NCBI RefSeq assembly: GCF_001661965.1
Contig: NZ_LYWZ01000017.1
Span: forward strand, 1 to 64,000
From: Croceicoccus mobilis
GTDB taxonomy: Bacteria > Pseudomonadota > Alphaproteobacteria > Sphingomonadales > Sphingomonadaceae
DNA: 64,000 nucleotides
Reading direction: 5' to 3'
Part shown: piece by piece, positions 32,600-41,090 of the stretch
How the letters are laid out: each line of letters starts with the position of its first letter
Numbering within the stretch: position 1 is the stretch's first letter
Translations under genes and position numbers: made by a program
The notes under the pieces: model-generated
Database searches by the model: none
What the model was told of the DNA's origin: nothing
What the model saw: the letters and a program-made list of their open reading frames with translations, nothing else

Positions 32600-34012
32600 T
32601 CAGCCTTGCGCTGCCACCATCTTCTGGATGGTCGCGGCCCAGTGGCGGATGATCTTCTCCTGATAGCGCCCCAGCCTCGTATGGGACTGGGTGGGGTCGG
32701 CGGCATGCGCGCCCCTTTGGATCTTGGGCATGTTCGACATGTCCTGATCGAAAATATACCCCAGGCCCCCGAACGAGGCGACATTCTCGAACACGCTGTC
32801 CTCTGGCCCCAGTTCGATCACCTCTTCCGCCGGCGGCGTCTCGCGCCCTTCGGGCACGGGAAGCAGCAGGCGAACCTCAAAGAAGCTCTTTTCCGGGTCC
32901 TCCGGGTGGGGCGTGAACTGATAGGTCATGGGCACGCCTTCCGTCATCCAGAAGGCAGAGTGCGGGAACATGAAATACAGGAAGCTGTCCATCATCGCCG
33001 CATCGGGGATGGTGATGTCACGCCCGTAATATTGCTTCAGCACCTTGCGGTGCCAGTCCGCCGCCTGCTGGCGCACGTCCTGGTCCGGGTCGAACTTGGG
33101 CACGTCATAGCCCGGATAGTGCCACATCACCATGAACTCGGCCCATGCCTCGGCGGCGGCCAGGTGGGTGGCGGACGCAGGCGCATGCATGCTGGGCGTG
33201 GCAGAGGTCGCGACATTGCGCCCGACCTGTCCGTTTTCCCCCGGCCACACGTCATATTGCGCCTGGCTGTCGCCGGTAAACGGCACCGCCTCGGGGTGCG
33301 TGGCATAGAGGTGATAGGCTTCCTGAAACGCCTCCTGCGAAATTTTCCAGTTGGCCTTGACCAGCTTGCGGAAGCGGCCCGCCGTATAGCGGCGTTCGGG
33401 GGCGAAGCTGCGGAAATGCTCGGGCAGCACGCCCAGCGCTTCTTCCAGCGGCGCGCAATCGGGATCGGCATTGATAAAGATGAACCCGCCCCAGCGGCCC
33501 AGCTTCACTTCGGGCAGCGAACCGTTCGTGCGATTGATCTGCCCGAAATCCCAATGGCTGGGGATGCGCTTCAGCCGTCCGTCCACGCTCCATTCCCAGC
33601 CGTGATAGGGGCAGCGGATCGTGTCGCCCGCTTCCTTTTCCATGCAGAGCATGGTCCCGCGATGCAGGCAGCTGTTGTAGAACGCCTTGAATTCATCCTC
33701 GCCCGAACGGACGATGAAATAGGAATCGTTGCCCACCTGAAACGGCGTGCGGTCGCCGATATTGGGCATGTCCTCTTCGCGGCAGGCATAAAGCCAGCAC
33801 ATGCGCCAGATCGCATCGCGCTCCTTCGCGGCAAAGGCGGGATCGTAATAGATGCTGTAATCGACATTTAGCGGCGCAGGATCGAAATCGGACAGATCGG
33901 TAAGGACCGGGTGATCGGGATCGAACCGCTCCTTTTGCCACAGCACATGGGCCAGCGGCCTTTCGTCCGAGCCATAGCCGTCGAGGAACTTCTGGGGATC
34001 AGCCTCAGCCAT
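32600..34012 (-). CDS. Rieske non-haem iron oxygenase, large subunit
   Basis: The protein is 470 residues. Rieske ligands C115, H117 (CLHRG), C134 and H137 (CPYHGW). Mononuclear iron site in FQEAYHLYATHPE (H234, H239). A GAGAGG ribosome site precedes the ATG at 34012. It resembles the oxygenase at 55228: both have a long N-terminal lead, IDP/YYDPAF-like entry, and a MFPHS/IFPN segment near 350. An alpha-only terminal oxygenase is likely, since no small subunit or electron carrier is adjacent. Palindrome site 12 lies 66 bp upstream. It follows the acyl-CoA dehydrogenase pair on the same strand but has its own promoter region. Confidence 0.92.
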   Translation of the reverse strand: MAEADPQKFLDGYGSDERPLAHVLWQKERFDPDHPVLTDLSDFDPAPLNVDYSIYYDPAFAAKERDAIWRMCWLYACREEDMPNIGDRTPFQVGNDSYFIVRSGEDEFKAFYNSCLHRGTMLCMEKEAGDTIRCPYHGWEWSVDGRLKRIPSHWDFGQINRTNGSLPEVKLGRWGGFIFINADPDCAPLEEALGVLPEHFRSFAPERRYTAGRFRKLVKANWKISQEAFQEAYHLYATHPEAVPFTGDSQAQYDVWPGENGQVGRNVATSATPSMHAPASATHLAAAEAWAEFMVMWHYPGYDVPKFDPDQDVRQQAADWHRKVLKQYYGRDITIPDAAMMDSFLYFMFPHSAFWMTEGVPMTYQFTPHPEDPEKSFFEVRLLLPVPEGRETPPAEEVIELGPEDSVFENVASFGGLGYIFDQDMSNMPKIQRGAHAADPTQSHTRLGRYQEKIIRHWAATIQKMVAAQG

Positions 34013-34077
34013 TGTTACAAACCTCTCATCATGTTTTCCGCCCGCCTGTCATGCGGGGCGATATTTTCCACGAGATA

Positions 34078-34091
34078 ATAACCCAGCATAC
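34078..34091. promoter_or_regulatory. Regulon palindrome, site 12
   Basis: On the minus strand GTATGCTGGGTTAT, 66 bp before the Rieske start at 34012. Confidence 0.55.
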
Positions 34092-34130
34092 GGTATCGTG
34101 CAAGCGAGCAGCCAAGTGAGGCAGGCGCGC

Positions 34131-35288
34131 TCATTCGCCATCGACAGCCTTTGCAAATCGTTCCAGATGCACCGCCTCGTCGCCGAGCAGCCGGTTGATG
34201 ACGAACAGGCGTCGGTAATGATGGCTGATGGCCAGTTCCTCGGTCACGCCGATACCGCCGTGCATCTGGATAGCCTCGCGCCCGACATGCAATCCGGCAT
34301 GGCCCGTCTGCGCCTTCAATGCGGAAACCGCCGCCGCGCGGGCAGATGCGTCGACCGACGCGATGCCGCCATCCGCCATCGCCGCCTGGGCCGCACCCAA
34401 GGCATGGAACAGCAGCGACCGCGTCATCTCGACCTCGATCAGCATGTCGGCCATGCGGTGCTGCAACACCTGGAAATTGGCAAGCGGGACGCGGAACTGG
34501 GTGCGGGTCAAAAGGTAGTCGCGAGTCGCCCAAAGCGCCGCCTCCATCGTGCCCAGCGCCCCGGCGCATAGCGCGATCAGCGCCTCGTCGACCGCCCTGG
34601 CAAAGGCGAGCTCGCCCTCGTCGCCCATCGCGACAAGCGCATCGCCTGCCACCGCGACCTCATCGAGCGTAACGTCGCACACATGGCTATTGTCGAGCAG
34701 GCGGTAAGGACGCAGCGCCACGCCATTGGCCCTGGCCGGGATGGCGAAGACAGCAAGCCCGCCATCACCCATCGCGGGCACAAGGATGAGGTCGGCGCTT
34801 GCCGCTCCCTCGACCAGCGATTTTGCGCCGGAGATAGTGAAACCGTCGCCATTGCGGTCGAAACGGGTCGCGATCATCCGGAAATCGCCGCGCGCTCCGG
34901 CTTCATGCATGGCGGCGGCGATCCGCGTCTCGCCCATCATGACCGGCTCGATCATTTCGGCAATCGCTGCATGCGGGCTGCTGGCGAGCAGGTTGATCGC
35001 CGCGACATGGACGGCAAAAGGCTCGTTCACCAGCGCCTTGCCCAGTTCCTGCGCGATTACCGCGTTCTCGATGGCGCTGCCGCCGAAACCGCCCGCCTCT
35101 TCGGGCAGGCCAGCGCCCAGCCAGCCCAGCTCGGCAAAAACCGCCCAGTGAGCGGGATCGCGCCCCTCGCTTCCGCGAATGGCACGCATGCGGCTATCCC
35201 AGTCATATTCGCGCTCTGTAAAGCGGCGCACGCTGTCGGCGATGGCCTGCTGTTCCGGGGTCAGCTCGAAAATCATCGTCTCGCTCAC
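34131..35288 (-). CDS. Acyl-CoA dehydrogenase, probable second subunit of a heteromeric enzyme
   Basis: The protein is 385 residues; the start (ATG 35288) overlaps the stop of the larger dehydrogenase gene (ATGA), so expression is coupled. It has ACAD features: GLPEEAGGFGGSAIENAVIAQELG, TRTQFRVPLANFQVLQHRMADM, and IQMHGGIGVTEELAISHHYRR. The usual mid-domain substrate/FAD motifs are weak (EAGARGD instead of TEPxAGSD), and the C-terminal catalytic position reads VINRLLGD, with no YEGT Glu. Such paired, dissimilar ACADs form alpha2beta2 enzymes in steroid side-chain and ring degradation (FadE26-FadE27, ChsE types), where one chain is non-catalytic. The heteromeric assembly here is inferred. Confidence 0.85.
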   Translation of the reverse strand: MSETMIFELTPEQQAIADSVRRFTEREYDWDSRMRAIRGSEGRDPAHWAVFAELGWLGAGLPEEAGGFGGSAIENAVIAQELGKALVNEPFAVHVAAINLLASSPHAAIAEMIEPVMMGETRIAAAMHEAGARGDFRMIATRFDRNGDGFTISGAKSLVEGAASADLILVPAMGDGGLAVFAIPARANGVALRPYRLLDNSHVCDVTLDEVAVAGDALVAMGDEGELAFARAVDEALIALCAGALGTMEAALWATRDYLLTRTQFRVPLANFQVLQHRMADMLIEVEMTRSLLFHALGAAQAAMADGGIASVDASARAAAVSALKAQTGHAGLHVGREAIQMHGGIGVTEELAISHHYRRLFVINRLLGDEAVHLERFAKAVDGE

Positions 35289-36502
35289 AGGCCCAGCACC
35301 GTCCTGGCGATCAGCGTGCGCTGGATCTCGTTCGCGCCGCCATAGATCGTGGTCGCCCGGCGGAACATCGCCTTGGCCGAAATGCCGATGCCGTGTTCGG
35401 GCACGGGCGGGTCGAAATCTTCCGCGATCGGGCCATGTTCGCCTTCCTTGCTGGTCAGCACGGCCAGCCCCGCATCGCCCAGCGCCTCGTCGGCAAGCTC
35501 GGCAACGCGCTGGCGCAATTCGGATCCGCGTACCTTTACCAGCGAGGCGATATTGGCGTTCTCCGGGTCATGTTCGTTCGACAGCACGCGCAGCACCGCA
35601 AATTCAAGTGCGAGCGTATCGATCTCGATCCGGGCCAGCTTGCGGCGAAATTCGGGGTCCTCCATCAGCGGGCGGCCGTTCTTCACCTCGCGCGCGGCAA
35701 TATCGCGCAACTGGGCGATGTCGCGCTTAGTATGCGGCACCTCGGCGCTGTTGGTCCGTTCGTTGGTGAGCAGGAATTTGGCATAGGTCCAGCCTGCGCC
35801 TTCCTCTCCGACCAGATTTTCGGCCGGCACGCGCACGTCCTCGAAAAACACCTCATTGACCGTGACGCCTTCGTCCAGCGTACGGATCGGGCGCATGGTG
35901 ATGCCGGGGCTCTTGAGATCGACGAGCAGCGCCGAAATGCCCTGCTGCGGCTTCACCTCCTGATCGGTGCGGACGAGGAGGAAGATCCAGTCGGCATGAT
36001 GCCCCTCGGTCGTCCATGTCTTCTGCCCGTTGACGAGGTATTCGTCGCCGTCGCGGTCGGCCCGCGTGCGCAGCGAGGCAAGGTCCGACCCTGCCCCCGG
36101 CTCGGAAAAGCCCTGCGCCCAGAAGGTTTCCCCCGAACGGATACCGGGCAAGAAGCGCGCCTTCATCGCTTCGCTGCCGAAGGTATAGAGGACAGGCGCG
36201 ACCAGCTCGGGCCCGATCCGATCGACCGTCGGCGCATAAGCGCGGCGCATCTCTTCCTCGAAAATGTATTTCCGGATGCCGCTCCACCCCGGCCCGCCGA
36301 ATTCACGCGGCCAGTGCGGCATCGACCAGCCCTGCTTGTCGAGGATCGCGCACCAACGGGCCTGGTCCTCGCGGTTGGGATGGTAATCCCATCTGGCGCG
36401 GCGGCGCAGGTCGTCGGGCAGATTATCCGCGATGAACGCGCGCACCGTCTGGCGGAATTCCTTGTCACCATCGCTGAAGCTTGGCTGCATGACCTTGTCC
36501 AT
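35285..36502 (-). CDS. Acyl-CoA dehydrogenase, probable partner subunit
   Basis: The start is taken at ATG 36502 (MDKVMQPSFSDGDKEF) after GGAACGGGAGG; an ATG at 36490 is an alternative. The protein is 405 residues. It has the more typical ACAD motifs: FGGPGWSG, FSEPGAGSDLASLRT, GQKTWTTEGHHADW, and a C-terminal RATTIYGGANEIQRTLIA. This protein and the 34131 product are clearly different subfamilies, as in heterotetrameric steroid ACADs. Palindrome site 13 is only 35 bp before the start codon. It would dehydrogenate a bulky side-chain or ring-derived acyl-CoA with ETF as acceptor; the substrate is inferred from the pairing only. Confidence 0.88.
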   Translation of the reverse strand: MDKVMQPSFSDGDKEFRQTVRAFIADNLPDDLRRRARWDYHPNREDQARWCAILDKQGWSMPHWPREFGGPGWSGIRKYIFEEEMRRAYAPTVDRIGPELVAPVLYTFGSEAMKARFLPGIRSGETFWAQGFSEPGAGSDLASLRTRADRDGDEYLVNGQKTWTTEGHHADWIFLLVRTDQEVKPQQGISALLVDLKSPGITMRPIRTLDEGVTVNEVFFEDVRVPAENLVGEEGAGWTYAKFLLTNERTNSAEVPHTKRDIAQLRDIAAREVKNGRPLMEDPEFRRKLARIEIDTLALEFAVLRVLSNEHDPENANIASLVKVRGSELRQRVAELADEALGDAGLAVLTSKEGEHGPIAEDFDPPVPEHGIGISAKAMFRRATTIYGGANEIQRTLIARTVLGL

Positions 36503-36536
36503 CCTCCCGTTCCGATAGGCTCGGAATCGCAAACAA

Positions 36537-36550
36537 GTTCGCTAGTATAC
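36537..36550. promoter_or_regulatory. Regulon palindrome, site 13
   Basis: GTTCGCTAGTATAC, 35 bp before the start codon of the acyl-CoA dehydrogenase pair. Confidence 0.6.
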
Positions 36551-36584
36551 TATATTGCGGACAATGCAAACCCGTCTGGCGCGC

Positions 36585-37097
36585 TCAACCCCCACGCGGC
36601 ATCAGCGGCAGGCACCGATAGGAATAATCATCCGCTGCCGCGCCATTTTCGCCCAGCATGTCGAGCAGCCTGGCATCCTCCTCCAGCACGTCCTGAGAGA
36701 GGATCGCATCCCAGACGAGCCGCCGATACGCGATCTTCCATGCGCCCTCGCGCTTCTCGTAATTGTCGAGATAGCGGCCATGGACGACCAGATGGCGCGC
36801 AGATTCGCTCGTGCGGTGATAGGCGGTGAAATATAATTCGCCATCCGCCTTGTCGCCCTCGATGGCGAAAACCTTCGAATGGATCTGGTGCTGCGTCACC
36901 TCGTAATTGCCCATCAGCGCGGGCATGGCGGCGATGAAGCCATCGACACCGCCCTGATAGGCCGTGCCATGCTCGTCGATGGCGTCGGGGTGATAGACGC
37001 TGCGCAGCAGCTCCATGTCGCGCCGATCGATCGCGCGCGCATAACGGCCTGCAAGGTCCTCCAGCGCGAGGCGCGCGCCGATGGTTTCGATATCCAT
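36585..37097 (-). CDS. SnoaL-like (NTF2 fold) protein, group B
   Basis: The protein is 170 residues. It starts MDIETIGARLALEDLAGRYARAIDRRDMELLRSVYHPDAIDEHG, the Y-x-R-A-I-D-R-x-D...YHPDA-D-x-HG signature shared with 37102, 48265 and (less closely) 54586. The end contains HLVVHGRYLDNYEKREGAWKIAYRR. The fold is a small alpha+beta cone used by scytalone dehydratase and ketosteroid isomerase-like enzymes. Conserved Asp and His near residues 38-43 could be catalytic. It lies 4 bp after the paralogue at 37102 in a two-gene operon. Reaction unknown. Confidence 0.83.
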   Translation of the reverse strand: MDIETIGARLALEDLAGRYARAIDRRDMELLRSVYHPDAIDEHGTAYQGGVDGFIAAMPALMGNYEVTQHQIHSKVFAIEGDKADGELYFTAYHRTSESARHLVVHGRYLDNYEKREGAWKIAYRRLVWDAILSQDVLEEDARLLDMLGENGAAADDYSYRCLPLMPRGG

Positions 37098-37101
37098 CCG
37101 C

Positions 37102-37704
37102 CTATACCGTCATCGGGATGCGATTGAGATAGACCGGGTCCTGCCGGTCGCGCCTGCCGGGCAGGTTGAAATCGGCAACGCCCCCCTGGTCGGTGATCCG
37201 GCGCGATGGGCGAATATCGTTCCATTCATTGGTGATCTTGCGGCGCAGCACTTTCCATTCGCCGTTGCGGCGTTCGAACAGATCGATGTAGCGGCCACCG
37301 CAATAATAATCGTGATAAAGGTCGATCAGCCCCGCTTCCTTGACGCGGGCGGCGTAATCCTCCCCGAAATAGGGCGTGACCGCAGCCTCGCCCCCATGGC
37401 AGCGCTGATACGCCCAGTAATAGGCTTCGGATGTGGCGAAATCGCCGTCCACCTCGATCAGCGAGTGGGTGACGGTGTGAATGCCATCGAGGATCGCGGT
37501 CTTCAGCGTCGGGATGATGAATTCGGCAAACTCATGCGCATTGCCCGAATACGAGCCGTGATCGTCGGTGCCGTCGGGGTGGTACACCGTCTTCAGCAAT
37601 TCGAGATCGCAGCGGTCGATGGCGCGGCAATAGGTGGCGAGGACCTTCTCGATCTCTTGCCGGTCGAGGACGAGTTGCAGCTTGGCTTCGAATGTGTCGG
37701 CCAT
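37102..37704 (-). CDS. SnoaL-like (NTF2 fold) protein, group B, with C-terminal extension
   Basis: The protein is 200 residues, with AAGGA before ATG 37704. It begins MADTFEAKLQLVLDRQEIEKVLATYCRAIDRCDLELLKTVYHPD, then GTDDHGSYSGNAHEFAEFIIP, and later YCGGRYIDLFERRNGEWKVLRR. It is longer than its neighbour at 36585 by a C-terminal tail (DQGGVADFNLPGRRDRQDPVYLNRIP). The two adjacent paralogues may form a heteromer or act on successive intermediates. Palindrome site 14 lies 51 bp upstream. Confidence 0.83.
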   Translation of the reverse strand: MADTFEAKLQLVLDRQEIEKVLATYCRAIDRCDLELLKTVYHPDGTDDHGSYSGNAHEFAEFIIPTLKTAILDGIHTVTHSLIEVDGDFATSEAYYWAYQRCHGGEAAVTPYFGEDYAARVKEAGLIDLYHDYYCGGRYIDLFERRNGEWKVLRRKITNEWNDIRPSRRITDQGGVADFNLPGRRDRQDPVYLNRIPMTV

Positions 37705-37754
37705 GATATCCTTCCCGATTGAGACGCTGTTGCCGCGTCGCTTCGGTCAATATC

Positions 37755-37768
37755 GTAACCTAACACAC
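37755..37768. promoter_or_regulatory. Regulon palindrome, site 14 (weak)
   Basis: GTAACCTAACACAC, 51 bp before the SnoaL start at 37704. It is a poorer match, with both outer GTxA/xxAC ends kept. Confidence 0.4.
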
Positions 37769-37797
37769 CAGATTCACAAGAGGCTGCTTGCGACTGC

Positions 37798-38595
37798 TCA
37801 ACGTCCCTTGAATTCGGGCCGCCGCTTTTCGATCAGCGAGGTCACGCCCTCGCGAAAATCCTCGGTGTCGAGCGTCAGCCCTTCATAGGCGGCGCCGATC
37901 TCGAAGGCGGTAGCGAACAGCTGGCGCAGCGGGGCATTGGTCGCCATCTTGGTATAGCGGATCGCCGATTGCGCGCCTTTGGCAAGCCGGGCGGCATAGG
38001 CCGCAACCTTTTCGTCCAGCTCCTCGGCAGGCACGCAAAATGTGATGAGACCCAGCGATTCGGCGTCGGGGGCGGCAATCGCTTCGCCTGTCAGCAGGTA
38101 ATGCTTCGCCTTGGCATAGCCGATGAGCTGCGGCCAGATGAACGCACCGCCATCACCCGCCGCCATGCCCAGGCGGACATGCGGATCGGCGAAACGCGCG
38201 TGTTCTGCTGCAAAGATGACATCGCACACCAGCGCGATCGACGCGCCAAAGCCGAAGGCATCGCCATTCACCTTGGCAATGATCGGTTTCGGGCAATCGA
38301 GCACCGAATGGACGATCCGCCGAATGGTCCGCAGCTCGCGCACAAAGGGATTGCGCTCTCCCCTGATCTGCTTGCCCAGCCATTCCATGTCGCCGCCTGC
38401 CGAAAAGGCGCGGCCATTGCCGGTCAGCACGATGATGTCGGATTCAGGATCGTCGGCGGCCTCGTCAAAGACGCGGCCCATCTCGACATGCAGATCATGG
38501 CCGACCGCGTTCAGCAGGCCGGGCCGGTTCATCGCGATGGTCAGGACGCGGCCCTCGCGCGTGATCACCAATTGGCTGTAGCTGTCGAAGTTCAA
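37798..38595 (-). CDS. Enoyl-CoA hydratase/isomerase (crotonase) family protein
   Basis: The start is most likely TTG 38595, with GGGAGGAA 7 bp upstream (LNFDSYSQLVITREGRVLTI), giving 265 residues. Crotonase motifs: GNGRAFSAGGDMEWLG, NGDAFGFGASIALVCDVIFA, RFADPHVRLGMAAGDGGAF. Both classical glutamates are replaced (Ser at GxGxE, His in DPHV), but DPHV...AGDGG is a recognised crotonase variant with an Asp near the active site. It probably carries out an isomerisation, hydration or ring-opening on a CoA ester other than simple enoyl hydration. It is divergent from the SnoaL gene at 38746 across palindrome site 15. Confidence 0.84.
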   Translation of the reverse strand: MNFDSYSQLVITREGRVLTIAMNRPGLLNAVGHDLHVEMGRVFDEAADDPESDIIVLTGNGRAFSAGGDMEWLGKQIRGERNPFVRELRTIRRIVHSVLDCPKPIIAKVNGDAFGFGASIALVCDVIFAAEHARFADPHVRLGMAAGDGGAFIWPQLIGYAKAKHYLLTGEAIAAPDAESLGLITFCVPAEELDEKVAAYAARLAKGAQSAIRYTKMATNAPLRQLFATAFEIGAAYEGLTLDTEDFREGVTSLIEKRRPEFKGR

Positions 38596-38692
38596 CGCGT
38601 TTCCTCCCGTCCCGGCGCCTGTCGGTTCGCCCCCGAGCGACCCGAACAAAGCCTTTCGCTCTTTTCATCCCGATTCCAATAGGGATAAGATC

Positions 38693-38706
38693 GTAAGCAA
38701 GGCAAC
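38693..38706. promoter_or_regulatory. Regulon palindrome, site 15
   Basis: GTAAGCAAGGCAAC, 40 bp before the SnoaL start at 38746 and 98 bp before the crotonase start at 38595. Confidence 0.5.
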
Positions 38707-38745
38707 CATCTTATGTGCCGAGCAAAAAAACGGGAGAGAACACCC

Positions 38746-39198
38746 ATGCCATCCGACATCGAAACCCTGCTGGCGACAGAGGCGATCAAGAAGCTCAAGG
38801 CCCGCTATTTCCGCTGCATGGATACGCATGACTGGGACGGGCTTGCCGAAGTCTTCGCCGCCGATTGCCGGTTTGATCCGCATGGCGCGCTGGAGGAAAA
38901 TCCCGACACTACCGGCACCGAGCCCATCGCCGGACGCGAGGCCGCGGTCGCCTATATAAGCGCGGGGATCGCGCCAATCACCTCGGCCCATTTCGGACAT
39001 ATGCCCGAAATCGAGATCCTGTCGGACACCGAGGCAACCGGCATCTGGGCGCTGGCCGACATATTGCGCACGCCGACGGGGGAGCCGTTCGATGTATTCC
39101 GCGGCTATGGCCATTATCACGAGACCTATGTGAAAGAGGGCGGCCAATGGCGCATCGCCACGCTGCGCATCACGCGGATGCTGGTGGAGATGCGCTGA
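38746..39198 (+). CDS. SnoaL-like (NTF2 fold) protein, group A
   Basis: The start is ATG 38746 (MPSDIETLLATEAIKKLKARYFR) with GGGAGAG upstream, giving 150 residues. It is close in pattern to 11227-11667: LKARYFRCMDTHDWDGLAEVF, HFGHMPEIEIL, GYGHYHETYVKEGGQWRIATLRITR. The 3' end overlaps the convergent MFS gene by 29 bp. It is probably an isomerase, dehydratase or ligand-binding protein acting on the same class of intermediate as the 11227 product. Confidence 0.83.
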   Translation: MPSDIETLLATEAIKKLKARYFRCMDTHDWDGLAEVFAADCRFDPHGALEENPDTTGTEPIAGREAAVAYISAGIAPITSAHFGHMPEIEILSDTEATGIWALADILRTPTGEPFDVFRGYGHYHETYVKEGGQWRIATLRITRMLVEMR

Positions 39199-40429
39199 GA
39201 ACGGTCGCGCCGGGGCGATAGAACAACTTCAGAAGGCCGATGGCGACCATGCTGGCGATATGCAGCCAGATCGTCGCCGCATAGCCGCCGGTCGCGTCAT
39301 ACATGGCGCCGGCCAGCGGCGGCGCGCCAAAGAGGAAGGGGATCTGCAGCAGGTAGCACAGCCCCATCGCCATGCCGACATTGCGCCCGCCCAGCCATTC
39401 GCCCATGGTCGCGCCGAACAATGTGACGATACCATTGCTGCACACCCCGATCATCACCGCCAGCAGCAGCAATAGCGGCAGCGTGTCGGCGACCAGCAGG
39501 CCCAGCCAGCCCGGAATCAGCGCAAAGGCCAGCACCGCAAAGGCGCGACCCCCGCCCAGCCTGTCGGCAAGGAAACCGAACAGCGGCGCACCCGCAAGAC
39601 CCGCTAACCCGAACCCGGCCAGCACCAGCGACGCCGACGGCAGGTCGAGGCCGCGATCCATCGACAGCCCGACGATCTGCGTCACCATCACAAGGCCCGC
39701 CGCGCTGAGGATCGAAACCGCGAGCGTCAGCACCTGGAAAGGGCGGCTCGACAATATCTGGCGCGTCGTCATGCCCGGTTGCACCGCGCCATCGTCATCA
39801 TGCTCGGCCCCACGCGCGCGCTGATTAGCCTGCTCGGGCCGGTCCACCAGTAACAGCAGCAGCGGCAGCAGCGCCAGCATCAGCACCGCGCCCGACAGGA
39901 ACGTCGCCGAAAGCCCCGCCGCCGACAGCACCATGGCCGCAGCGACCGGCATGATCGCATTGCCGATGGGAATATTGGCCAGCCCCAGCGCCTTGCCCCG
40001 CCCGGTGACGAACCAGTTGCCGATGATCGTGGTGCACGGAATGATCGCGAACAGGCAAAAACCCGGCCCGACCAGCAAGAGATAGCTTGCCAGCAGGACA
40101 TAGATCGATTCGGTCAGCGACGGCACCGCCAGCCCCGCCGCGTTCATCACGATTCCCACCGCCATCAGCAGCCGCAGCGGCACGCGTCGCATCAGCGAAC
40201 CCACCACCGGCGACATCAGCCCCATGCTCAGCGTGAGCATTGAAACCCCGCCCGATGCCAGCGCCCGGCTGGTGCCGAACCCGGTTTCGATCGCGCCGAC
40301 CAGCGCGCCATAGGCGGAGAAATTCACTCCCAGCGCGACATTGATGAGGATGAAGCAGATGCCGACCATCCGCCACCCGTGAAAGGGCGCGACACCGCCG
40401 CCCGCGATGGTGCTTTCCTGCATCGACAT
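39170..40429 (-). CDS. MFS transporter (OFA/MCT-like)
   Basis: The protein is 419 residues with about 12 membrane segments, beginning WRMVGICFILINVALGVNFSAYG. There is a cytoplasmic loop with RPEQANQRARGAEHDDDG at the middle, and a second half starting FQVLTLAVSILSAAGLVMV. It is a paralogue of the transporter at 17757. AGGAG stands before ATG 40429; an ATG two codons in (40423) is also possible. Palindrome site 16 is 41 bp upstream. It probably imports or exports an organic acid intermediate. The gene end overlaps the convergent SnoaL gene by 29 bp. Confidence 0.86.
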   Translation of the reverse strand: MSMQESTIAGGGVAPFHGWRMVGICFILINVALGVNFSAYGALVGAIETGFGTSRALASGGVSMLTLSMGLMSPVVGSLMRRVPLRLLMAVGIVMNAAGLAVPSLTESIYVLLASYLLLVGPGFCLFAIIPCTTIIGNWFVTGRGKALGLANIPIGNAIMPVAAAMVLSAAGLSATFLSGAVLMLALLPLLLLLVDRPEQANQRARGAEHDDDGAVQPGMTTRQILSSRPFQVLTLAVSILSAAGLVMVTQIVGLSMDRGLDLPSASLVLAGFGLAGLAGAPLFGFLADRLGGGRAFAVLAFALIPGWLGLLVADTLPLLLLLAVMIGVCSNGIVTLFGATMGEWLGGRNVGMAMGLCYLLQIPFLFGAPPLAGAMYDATGGYAATIWLHIASMVAIGLLKLFYRPGATVLSASPPASA

Positions 40430-40469
40430 GCTCTCCTGTCCGCTGGGCCGGTCGCTGCCGGGCCAATTA

Positions 40470-40483
40470 GTTTGCTATATTAC
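40470..40483. promoter_or_regulatory. Regulon palindrome, site 16
   Basis: GTTTGCTATATTAC between the divergent MFS (41 bp) and VOC (60 bp) genes. Confidence 0.5.
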
Positions 40484-40542
40484 TATATCGTGGTTATGAG
40501 CATGGCAACGGCCAAGAAAGCCGAAGCGAGAGGACGAAAAGC

Positions 40543-41076
40543 ATGGCCATTCCGATCGGGGGACCTGCCCAGCAAATCGCCTATTTCGTGCCCGACGTGG
40601 TCGAGGCGGCGATGCAGCACAGCGCAATTTACGGCTCTGGCCCCTATTACGTGGTCCGCGAAATCCCGCTGACGACCTGCCTGTATTACGAAGAGCCCGC
40701 GCATTTCGTGCACACCTCGGCCTATGGCCAGTGGGGCGAGGTCATGATCGAGTTCGTGCAGCAGGATAGCGCCGAGCGGTCATGCTTTACCGATCTCTAC
40801 CCCGATGGCGCGCAGGGCATGCACCATGTCGCGCTGATCGTCGACGATCTGAAATCGGCCATGCACGGGTTCGAAGACGCCGGACACCCGGCCGCGCTTT
40901 ATGCCGAAGTCGCGCCCGGACAAGGTTTCGCCATGATGGATTGCGTGGCCGAGCTTGGTCATTTCATCGAGTTATACGAACCGAGCGAGGCACTGCTCGG
41001 CGTCTATGAACTTGTCCGGGCAAGCGCGCAGGGATGGGACGGCAGCGATCCGATCCGGGATTTGAGCTTTTCGTGA
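40543..41076 (+). CDS. VOC (glyoxalase/dioxygenase fold) protein with WDGSDPIR tail
   Basis: The protein is 177 residues. It has two VOC modules: QQIAYFVPDVVEAAMQHSAIYGSGPYYV and GMHHVALIVDDLKSAMHGFEDAG, with metal-ligand candidates His (MHHVA) and Glu (HFIELYEP). It ends ASAQGWDGSDPIRDLSFS, a tail shared with 58397 (WDGSDPIRAFAL) and with the partial gene at the right edge (WDGSDPVRAMPG). Known VOC enzymes are epimerases, lyases, glyoxalases or ring-cleavage dioxygenases; the reaction here is unknown. It is divergent from the MFS gene. Confidence 0.83.
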   Translation: MAIPIGGPAQQIAYFVPDVVEAAMQHSAIYGSGPYYVVREIPLTTCLYYEEPAHFVHTSAYGQWGEVMIEFVQQDSAERSCFTDLYPDGAQGMHHVALIVDDLKSAMHGFEDAGHPAALYAEVAPGQGFAMMDCVAELGHFIELYEPSEALLGVYELVRASAQGWDGSDPIRDLSFS

Positions 41077-41090
41077 TGCGCAAGCGCGCT

